This document shows positions 57,686 to 64,000 of a stretch of 64,000 bases of DNA, piece by piece. The DNA is from Actinocrispum wychmicini. Its GTDB lineage: Bacteria > Actinomycetota > Actinomycetes > Mycobacteriales > Pseudonocardiaceae. Where the stretch lies: NCBI RefSeq assembly GCF_004345645.1, contig NZ_SLWS01000014.1, positions 124,001-188,000 on the forward strand, written 5' to 3'. A model generated the notes under the pieces. That model saw only the letters and a program-made list of their open reading frames with translations. It did no database searches and was not told where the DNA came from. Made by a program: the position numbers and the translations under genes. Position 1 is the first letter of the stretch. Every line of letters starts with the position of its first letter.

Positions 57686-58201
57686 ATGACCGACGTCCGG
57701 TGGCTGACCACGCGCGAGCAGGTGACCTGGCGTGGGTACCTCACCGCAACGGGCATGTTCATGGACCATCTCGACCGCCAGATGCAGCGGGACTCCGGCA
57801 TGCCGCTGGCCTACTTCGAGATCCTCGCGGTGCTGTCCGAGATGCCCGGCCGTTCCCTGCGGATGAGCGAGCTCGCCGAGATGTGCCGGTCGTCCCGCAG
57901 CCGGCTGTCGCACGCCGTGTCCCGGCTGGAGGAAGCCGGGTGGGTACGGCGGCGCGCCTGCGAGAGCGACAAGCGCGGCTCGTTCGCCGAGCTGACCGAC
58001 GCCGGGTTCAAGGTACTGGAGAAGGCCGCGCCCAACCACGTCACCACCGTCCGTGAGCACCTGTTCGACATGCTCACCGACGAGCAGCTCGACCAGTTGG
58101 ACCAGATCACCACCGCGATCCAGAACGGTCTGACCCCCAAGTGCGACGTGGCCAAAGCCGAGCTGGAGGCGGAGTTCAGAGCCGGGTCCGCCAGCGGTTA
58201 G
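57686..58201 (+). CDS. MarR-family regulator
   Basis: A 171-residue regulator. The winged helix is RMSELAEMCRSSRSRLSHAVSRLEEAGWVRRRACESDKRGSFAELTDAGF. It is divergent from YceI, with a matched pair of operators between them. The pairing MarR-YceI is frequent in actinobacteria. It probably represses both genes until a small lipophilic ligand binds. Confidence 0.92.
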   Translation: MTDVRWLTTREQVTWRGYLTATGMFMDHLDRQMQRDSGMPLAYFEILAVLSEMPGRSLRMSELAEMCRSSRSRLSHAVSRLEEAGWVRRRACESDKRGSFAELTDAGFKVLEKAAPNHVTTVREHLFDMLTDEQLDQLDQITTAIQNGLTPKCDVAKAELEAEFRAGSASG

Positions 58202-58249
58202 GCTCTGGCACGCCCCACTGCCCCGTGATCAGGTGCCCGCCGAGACCTC

Positions 58250-58861
58250 ATGCTGAACATCTTCGCCCGCGCGTCCGTCTCGCGTGTCACCGATCCGATC
58301 GGGGCCCGGTTGGTCAAGATCGGGCTCACCCCGAACGCGATGACCGTGATCGGCACCCTCGGCGCGGTGCTCGGCTCGGTCTGGTTCTTCCCCCGCAACG
58401 AGCTGCTCACCGGCACGTTCGTGGTCTGGGGGTTCGCCATGCTCGACCTGCTGGACGGCGCCATGGCGCGGGCCAAGGGCACCGGCACGAAGTTCGGCGG
58501 CGTGCTGGACTCCAGCTGTGACCGGATCGCCGACGGCGTGCTCGGCGCGAGTGTCGTCTGGTGGTGCGCGGTGGTCGCCCACAACGACGTCCTCACCGCC
58601 GCCGCGCTGATCTGCCTGGTCAGTGGCCAGGTCATCTCGTACGTCAAGGCGCGGGCCGAGGCGTCCGGGCTGCACGCCGATGTGGGTATCGTCGAACGGG
58701 CGGAGCGGCTGATCATCACCCTGGTGGGGACCGGCCTGGTCGGCCTGGGGGTGCCCTACGCCCTGCACGTGGCCCTGTGGCTGCTCGCGGTGCTGTCGGT
58801 GATCACGATCTTCCAGCGGCTCGTGGCGGTCTGGCAGTCAGCACAAAAGGAGGCCCAGTGA
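58250..58861 (+). CDS. pgsA: CDP-alcohol phosphatidyltransferase (phosphatidylinositol phosphate synthase)
   Basis: A 203-residue membrane enzyme of six hydrophobic segments. The CDP-alcohol phosphatidyltransferase motif is DLLDGAMARAKGTGTKFGGVLDSSCDRIAD (about 65-95). It fits the D(x)2DG(x)2AR(x)nG(x)3D(x)3D pattern. The gene begins the operon with the PatA-like acyltransferase and pimA. In mycobacteria this order marks PgsA1, which makes phosphatidylinositol phosphate from CDP-DAG and inositol phosphate. Its TGA overlaps the next GTG by four bases. Confidence 0.93.
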   Translation: MLNIFARASVSRVTDPIGARLVKIGLTPNAMTVIGTLGAVLGSVWFFPRNELLTGTFVVWGFAMLDLLDGAMARAKGTGTKFGGVLDSSCDRIADGVLGASVVWWCAVVAHNDVLTAAALICLVSGQVISYVKARAEASGLHADVGIVERAERLIITLVGTGLVGLGVPYALHVALWLLAVLSVITIFQRLVAVWQSAQKEAQ

Positions 58862-59766
58862 AGGAACGGATCGTCGACAGCGCGTACGCGGCCGGCTGGG
58901 GCCTGGTGAAGAGCCTGCCGGAGGGCCTGGCCACGTCCGCGTTCCGGCTCGCCGCCGACCTGGCGGTCCGCCGTGGCGGCGGGGGTGTCCGGCAGTTGCG
59001 CCGCAACCTGCGACGGGTCGTGCCGCAGGCGTCGCCGCAGGAACTGGACGACCTGGTCCGCGCGGCCATGCGGTCGTACGCGCGGTACTGGAAGGAGACG
59101 TTCCGGCTGCCGGCGATGGACGCCAAGGCCATCGCCCGGCGGATGGACGAGACCGTCGTCGGCCGGGACCTGGTCGACAAGGCGCTGGCCCGGGGCAACG
59201 GCCTGGTGGTCGCGCTGCCGCACACCGGGAACTTCGACGCGTCCGGCATCTGGGTCGCGCACCACTGCGACGGGTTCACCACGGTCGCGGAACGGCTCAA
59301 GCCGGAGTCGCTGTACGAGCGGTTCCTGGCGTACCGCGAGTCCCTCGGGTTCGAGGTGCTGCCGCTGACCGGCGGCGAAACCTCGCCCTACCGGGTGATG
59401 GTGGAGCGGCTGAAGCAGAACCGGGTGATCTGCCTGGTCGCCGACCGGGACCTGACCCGGATGGGAACCCCGGTGACGTTCTTCGGCGAGGAGACCCGGA
59501 TGCCGGCCGGGCCGGCGCGGCTCGCCGCGAGCACGGGCGCGACGCTGATGGTCCTGGACAACCTGTTCGACGGCGACGGCTGGACTGTTCGGTTCCACTC
59601 GCCGCAGCTGGTCGAGTCCCGGGCGGACGCGCCCGCGGCGACCCAGCGGCTGGCGGACCACTACGCCGCGGACATCGCGGCACACCCCGCCGACTGGCAC
59701 ATGCTGCAGAAACTGTGGGTCGCCGACCTGCCGGAAGCCCGGCGTGCGGCGTTGAGCGCCGGATGA
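58858..59766 (+). CDS. Phosphatidylinositol mannoside acyltransferase (PatA-like)
   Basis: A 302-residue membrane-associated acyltransferase of the LPLAT/HtrB fold. The catalytic His is in VVALPHTGNFD, an HxxxxD-type motif. The second motif is NRVICLVADRDLTRMGTPVTFFGEETRMPAGPARLA. It acylates the mannose of phosphatidylinositol mannosides. It overlaps both neighbours by four bases and lies between pgsA and pimA. This is the conserved mycobacterial order. Confidence 0.93.
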   Translation: MKERIVDSAYAAGWGLVKSLPEGLATSAFRLAADLAVRRGGGGVRQLRRNLRRVVPQASPQELDDLVRAAMRSYARYWKETFRLPAMDAKAIARRMDETVVGRDLVDKALARGNGLVVALPHTGNFDASGIWVAHHCDGFTTVAERLKPESLYERFLAYRESLGFEVLPLTGGETSPYRVMVERLKQNRVICLVADRDLTRMGTPVTFFGEETRMPAGPARLAASTGATLMVLDNLFDGDGWTVRFHSPQLVESRADAPAATQRLADHYAADIAAHPADWHMLQKLWVADLPEARRAALSAG

Positions 59767-60893
59767 AGGTCGGGCTTGTGTGCCCGTACTCCTTCGCGGT
59801 TCCCGGAGGGGTGCAGGCGCACGTCGTCGACCTGGCGCGCGCGTTGCGGCGGCTCGGGCACGAGGTGGACGTCCTCGCTCCGGCCGACGACGACACGCCA
59901 CTGCCGGATTTCGTCCGGCCGGCCGGGCGTGCGGTGAGCATTCCGTACAACGGTTCGGTGGCGCGCCTGTCGTTCGGGCCGGTGTCGTACGCGCGGGTGC
60001 GGCGGTGGATCCGGGATCACGACTTCGACGTGGTGCATCTGCACGAACCGATCGCGCCGAGCCTGTCGCTGCTGGCGTTGATCGTCGCGGACGGCCCGAT
60101 CGTGGCGACCTACCACACGTCGACGACGAAGTCGCGGGCGTTGAACGCGTTCCAGATCGTGCTGCAGCCGTTCCTGGAGAAGATCTCCGCGCGGATCGCG
60201 GTGTCCGCGCTGGCTCGACGGGTGCAGGTGGAGCATCTCGGCGGGGACGCGGTGCAGATCCCCAACGGCGTCGACGTCGGGTTCTTCGCCGGCGCCCGGC
60301 CACTCGACGGATATCCGCGCCAGGGGCCGACAGTGGGCTTTGTCGGCCGGTTCACCGAGCCCCGCAAGGGAATGCCGATCCTGCTCGCGGCCATGCGCCG
60401 GCTCGTGCCGCACATGCCGGACCTGCGGCTGCTGGTGGTCGGCCGGGGCGACGAGGACGACCTGAGGCGCGAGGCCGGCCCCGAACTGGCCGCCCGGATC
60501 GACCTGCTGGGTCAGGTCGACGACGAGACGAAGGCACGGGCGCTGGCCAGCGTGGACGTGTACTGCGCGCCGAACACCGGCGGGGAGAGCTTCGGCGTCA
60601 TCCTGCTGGAGGCGATGGCGGCGGGAACCCCTGTCGTGGCAAGCGATCTGGACGCGTTCCGGCGGGTCCTGGACGACAACAAAGCGGGTGTGCTCACCCC
60701 AGTCGGGGACTCGACCGCGTTGGCCGAGGCGTTGCGCGGGCTGCTGGCCGACCCGGCGCGGCGGGCGACGTTGGCGGCGGAGGGCAACCGCCGGGTCGCC
60801 CAGTTCGACTGGTCCGTCATCGCCGACCAGGTGCTCCGGGTGTACGAGGCGGCGATCGCGGCCGATCCGCGGCACGTCATCGAGGCGTTGTGA
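59763..60893 (+). CDS. pimA: Phosphatidyl-myo-inositol alpha-mannosyltransferase PimA
   Basis: A 376-residue GT4 retaining glycosyltransferase. The N-terminal acceptor domain has VPGGVQAHVVDLARALRRLGHEVDVLAP. The C-terminal GDP-mannose domain has VGFVGRFTEPRKGMPILLAAM and the EX7E motif (GGESFGVILLEAMAAGTPVVAS). It adds the first mannose to phosphatidylinositol on the cytoplasmic face. The start is ATG 59763 overlapping the acyltransferase stop. The final base is shared with the NUDIX gene. Confidence 0.95.
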   Translation: MKVGLVCPYSFAVPGGVQAHVVDLARALRRLGHEVDVLAPADDDTPLPDFVRPAGRAVSIPYNGSVARLSFGPVSYARVRRWIRDHDFDVVHLHEPIAPSLSLLALIVADGPIVATYHTSTTKSRALNAFQIVLQPFLEKISARIAVSALARRVQVEHLGGDAVQIPNGVDVGFFAGARPLDGYPRQGPTVGFVGRFTEPRKGMPILLAAMRRLVPHMPDLRLLVVGRGDEDDLRREAGPELAARIDLLGQVDDETKARALASVDVYCAPNTGGESFGVILLEAMAAGTPVVASDLDAFRRVLDDNKAGVLTPVGDSTALAEALRGLLADPARRATLAAEGNRRVAQFDWSVIADQVLRVYEAAIAADPRHVIEAL

Positions 60894-61843
60894 TGCTTCC
60901 TCTGCTCATCGCGCTTGTCGTGCTGGTGCTGATCCTGTGGCTGTACGCGACCGCTAACCGCTTGGACCGTCTGCACATCAAGACCGACGCGGCATGGGCT
61001 GCCTTGGAGGCCGCGTTGGCGCGTCGTGCGGTCGTGGCGCGTGCGGTCGTGGCGACCGGTGTCGCGCCTGGCTCACTGCTGGAGATCGCGGATCACGCCG
61101 AGCGGACGCCACGCACTGACCGTGAGGCAGCGGAGAACGAGTTGACGCGTGAACTCGCGGCGGTGGAACGATCACGGTTGCCGTTGGCGCTCGCAGCGGA
61201 GCTCGTCGACGCGGAGCAGCGCGTGGTCATCGCGCGGCGCGTGCACAACGACGCCGTACGGGACACGCTGTTGCAACGCCGACGCCGTATGGTCCGGTGG
61301 TTGCGGCTGGCCGGGACCGCGCCGAGGCCGGAGTACTTCGAGATCGCCGAACCCGAACTGAACGGCAGCGTGGCCCCATTGGCCCGGACGGCCGCGCGGA
61401 TCTTGTTGCTGGACGCCGACGGCCGCGTGCTGCTGTTCCACGGCGTGGACGACGGCGGGTCGTTCTGGTTCACCGTCGGCGGTGGTGTGGAGACGGGCGA
61501 GGAACTCCGCACGGCCGCGCACCGGGAGCTGCGCGAGGAGACCGGCCTGGAGCTGCCGGACGACCAACTCGTCGGTCCGGTGTGGCGGCGGCGCGCGGTG
61601 TTCAGCTTCGACGGCCGCAGTTACGACGCCGACGAGTGGTTCTTCCTGGCCACGACCATGCAGACGGAGATCGACACCGCCGGGTTCAACCAGATCGAGC
61701 TGGACACGATCGACGAACACCGCTGGTGGAGCGCGGCGGACCTCCGCACCACCAGTGATGTCGTCTATCCCGTCCAGCTGGCCGACCTGTTGCCGGACCT
61801 CCTCGAATCCGAATGGGACGGTCAGACCCGGTCCGTTCGGTAG
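60893..61843 (+). CDS. LemA-like membrane segment fused to a NUDIX hydrolase
   Basis: A 316-residue protein. Residues 1-20 are one transmembrane helix (MLPLLIALVVLVLILWLYAT). Residues about 21-130 are a LemA-like antiparallel helical domain (ANRLDRLHIKTDAAWAALEAALARRAVVARAV). A NUDIX domain occupies about 155-316. Its NUDIX box is GGGVETGEELRTAAHRELREETGLEL, with the metal-binding REUXEE residues. It is tied to the pimA operon by a one-base overlap. The substrate is not clear; a nucleotide-sugar or lipid diphosphate would fit its place in the operon. Confidence 0.88.
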   Translation: MLPLLIALVVLVLILWLYATANRLDRLHIKTDAAWAALEAALARRAVVARAVVATGVAPGSLLEIADHAERTPRTDREAAENELTRELAAVERSRLPLALAAELVDAEQRVVIARRVHNDAVRDTLLQRRRRMVRWLRLAGTAPRPEYFEIAEPELNGSVAPLARTAARILLLDADGRVLLFHGVDDGGSFWFTVGGGVETGEELRTAAHRELREETGLELPDDQLVGPVWRRRAVFSFDGRSYDADEWFFLATTMQTEIDTAGFNQIELDTIDEHRWWSAADLRTTSDVVYPVQLADLLPDLLESEWDGQTRSVR

Positions 61844-61846
61844 GAC

Positions 61847-63967
61847 CTAATGCGCGACGCCGGCCACCAGGTTCTGTGGCAGCGGGTCGAAGCGGCTGAA
61901 CTCGCGGGTGAACGTGGCCGAGCCCGAACTCAGCGACCGCAGGTCGATCGCGTACCGGATCAGTTCGGTCGCCGGCACCTCCGCGCGGATCACCGAATAC
62001 CCGGGTGAGGTGTCCGCCTCGGTGCCCAGCACCCGGCCGCGCCGGCTGGACAGGTCGCCGAGGACCGTGCCGAGATGGTCGTCGGGCAGCCGGACGGTCA
62101 CCGTGTCGACCGGTTCGAGGAGGCTGACGCGGCCGTTGGCGGCGGCTTCCTTCAACGCGATCGAGCCGGCGGTCTGGAACGCCGCGTCCGACGAGTCCAC
62201 GCTGTGCGCCTTGCCGTCCACGAGCGTGACCCTGATGTCCACCACCGGATGCCCGGCCTCCAGGCCGCGTTCCAGCTGCGCCCGGACGCCTTTCTCCACG
62301 CTCGGGATGAACTGGTGGGGGACCGCGCCGCCGACGATCTTGTCCACGAACTCGAAGCCCGAGCCGCGCGGCAACGGCTCCACGACGATGTCGCACACCG
62401 CGTACTGGCCGTGCCCGCCGGACTGCTTCACGTGCCGCCCGTGTCCCTTGGCCTGACCGGCGAACGTCTCCCGCAACGCCACCTTCACCGGCTCGGTGTC
62501 CACATCGGCCCCGCCCGACCGCAGCCGCGCCAACACGACGTCCGCGTGCGCCTCACCCATGCACCACAACACAAGCTGGTGGGTCTCGGCGTTGCGTTCC
62601 AACCGCAGTGTCGGGTCGCCGGCGACCAGGCGCGCGAGGTTGCGGGCCATGGTGTCCTCGTCGCTGCGCGTCTTCGCGACGACCGCCACCGGCAGCAACG
62701 GCTCGGGCATCTGCCACGGGGCCATCAGCACCGGGTATTCCGGCGCGGACACCGTGTCACCCGTCTCGGCGGAACCGACCTTGGTCAACGCGCACAGGTC
62801 GCCCGCGACGCAGTACGGCACCTCGCGCAGGGTTGCGCCGAGAGGGGAGTAGATGTGCGCGACACGTTCGTCAACGTCATGGTCTTCGTGGCCGCGCTCG
62901 GCCATTCCATGCCCGGACACGTGAACTGGACGCTCCGGCCGTAGCGTCCCGGAGAACACGCGTACCAACGACACTCGTCCGACGTACGAGTCGACAGCGG
63001 TCCGTACGACCTCTGCCGCGAGGTGCCCGTCGGGGTCCGCGGCCAACGCGGGCAGCGATTTGCCATGGGGGTCGGTGACCATCGGCAGGGGGTGTTCCAG
63101 GGGTGACGGGAACGCCCGCTTGATGCCGTCGAGCACTTCCGCGAGGCCGAGGCCGGTGGTGGCGCAGACCGGGATCACCGGGTGGAACGAGCCGCGCGCC
63201 ACGGCCTTCTCCAGGTCCGCGATCAGCTCGTCCTGGTCGAGATCCTCCCCGGCGAGGTACCGGTCCATCAGGGTCTCGTCCTCGCTCTCGGCGATGATCC
63301 CCTCGACCAGCTCGTTGCGCGCGTCGGTCATCCGCGCCAGGTCCGCCGGGTCCGGCTCGCCGACCTTCGGCGGGTAGCCGTCGGAGTAGTCGAAGAACCG
63401 CTGCGTGATCAGCCCGACCAGGCCGTTCTTGGCAGGCAGGTACAACGGCAGCACCCCGGCGCCGAACGCCTGCTGGCACGCGGCGATCTCGGCCTCCGCG
63501 TCGGCCCGCTGGTGGTCCAGCCGCGCGACGATCACCGCACGCGGCATCCCCACGGCGGCGCATTCCTCCCATACCGCGACCGTGGCCGCGTCCACGCCTT
63601 CGGCCGCGCAGACCACGAACAGGGCCGCGTCGGCGGCTCGCAGGCCGGCCCGCAGCTCGCCCACGAAGTCGGCGTAGCCAGGTGTGTCGATCAGATTGAT
63701 CTTGACACCCTCGTACATCAGGGGCGCGACCGACAGTCCCACCGACCGCTGCTGGCGCACCGCGGCAGGGTCGTGGTCGCAGACTGTCGTGCCTTCGGTG
63801 ACCGAGCCGGCGCGGGACAGCACACCCGCGGCCGTGAGCAGTGCCTCGGTCAGTGTCGTCTTCCCGGAACCGGACGGTCCCACCAGGACGACGTTGCGCA
63901 CGTTGGCCGGGTCGTTTACAGCGACCGCGGCTCCGGCGTCTGAGTTCTCGGCGTTTTTCTGCGCCAT
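61847..63967 (-). CDS. Elongation factor G-like protein EF-G2
   Basis: A translational-GTPase-fold protein of about 706 residues. The P-loop is GPSGSGKTT and the G3 motif is DTPGYADF. The usual NKxD G4 motif is replaced by ARLDHQ, so nucleotide specificity or GTPase function may be altered. EF-G domains II-V follow (LVRVFSGTLRPERPVHVSG, GEAHADVVLARL, GHPVVDIRVTLVDGKAHSVDSSDAAF). It matches the mycobacterial EF-G2 (Rv0120c) group, which does not replace EF-G in elongation. ATG 63967 has GGGAGG at the proper distance. ATG 63973 is less likely. Confidence 0.9.
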   Translation of the reverse strand: MAQKNAENSDAGAAVAVNDPANVRNVVLVGPSGSGKTTLTEALLTAAGVLSRAGSVTEGTTVCDHDPAAVRQQRSVGLSVAPLMYEGVKINLIDTPGYADFVGELRAGLRAADAALFVVCAAEGVDAATVAVWEECAAVGMPRAVIVARLDHQRADAEAEIAACQQAFGAGVLPLYLPAKNGLVGLITQRFFDYSDGYPPKVGEPDPADLARMTDARNELVEGIIAESEDETLMDRYLAGEDLDQDELIADLEKAVARGSFHPVIPVCATTGLGLAEVLDGIKRAFPSPLEHPLPMVTDPHGKSLPALAADPDGHLAAEVVRTAVDSYVGRVSLVRVFSGTLRPERPVHVSGHGMAERGHEDHDVDERVAHIYSPLGATLREVPYCVAGDLCALTKVGSAETGDTVSAPEYPVLMAPWQMPEPLLPVAVVAKTRSDEDTMARNLARLVAGDPTLRLERNAETHQLVLWCMGEAHADVVLARLRSGGADVDTEPVKVALRETFAGQAKGHGRHVKQSGGHGQYAVCDIVVEPLPRGSGFEFVDKIVGGAVPHQFIPSVEKGVRAQLERGLEAGHPVVDIRVTLVDGKAHSVDSSDAAFQTAGSIALKEAAANGRVSLLEPVDTVTVRLPDDHLGTVLGDLSSRRGRVLGTEADTSPGYSVIRAEVPATELIRYAIDLRSLSSGSATFTREFSRFDPLPQNLVAGVAH

Positions 63968-64000
63968 TGCCATCAACCTCCCGCACAGACCGTGTTCAGA

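Overview
The window is high-GC DNA, densely coded on both strands, with frequent GTG starts and many 1-4 base stop/start overlaps. A phosphatidylinositol mannoside operon (pgsA, acyltransferase, pimA), EF-G2, an XRE/ImmA/DUF6545 trio and several cytochromes P450 point to a mycolata-related or Pseudonocardiales-type actinomycete. That placement is inferred from gene content only. No tRNA, rRNA, CRISPR array, prophage or intact insertion sequence was seen, and no gene-free stretch exceeds 300 bases.

Layout. 1-5000: GTP cyclohydrolase II, the regulator/metallopeptidase/membrane-protein trio, and a secreted GH18 chitinase behind a DasR-like site. 5000-13600: a KhtTU-like K+/H+ antiporter, an FAD oxidoreductase, a DUF4082 secreted protein, a tyrosine phosphatase, two P450s around a TetR gene, and a TauE-type permease. 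13700-22400: AraC regulator, EamA exporter, GT39 membrane glycosyltransferase, secreted beta-propeller, a frameshifted AraC gene, dienelactone hydrolase, MmcQ/YjbR protein and a biotin-sulfoxide-reductase-like molybdoenzyme. 22600-28200: a branched-chain-amino-acid-type ABC importer with a fused permease-ATPase, convergent to a LacI regulator; both promoters carry the same operator-like word. 28300-36300: GNAT, caspase-like membrane protein, MarR/VOC pair, ArsR, TetR, DNA polymerase IV, and a WYL regulator divergent from a DrrAB-type exporter. 36500-43400: secretory lipase, P450 with divergent TetR, and a 1253-residue TPR-CHAT protein. 43400-48000: a hydroxyquinol pathway (FAD hydroxylase, fused maleylacetate reductase/hydroxyquinol dioxygenase, AraC). 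48000-54300: a four-gene ABC exporter operon, an LVIVD-repeat protein divergent from a DUF305 lipoprotein, and a proline-rich membrane protein. 54400-64000: thrS-HIT, YceI/MarR divergent pair, the pgsA-acyltransferase-pimA-NUDIX operon and EF-G2.

The most unusual signal is a 165-170 base palindromic element present twice (2958-3122 and 36312-36480). The 118-base cores have equal length and differ at nine positions by my count. Some differences are compensatory in the inner stem. The outer arms are unrelated between copies, yet each pairs with itself. The element also supplies or overlaps the stop codons of three neighbouring genes. Regulation is unusually legible here: perfect or near-perfect palindromes sit in the divergent regions of the TetR, WYL, MarR, ArsR and LacI genes. 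Two genes (AraC at 17976 and the ABC permease at 35543) appear to carry single-base frameshifts that could be real or sequence errors.
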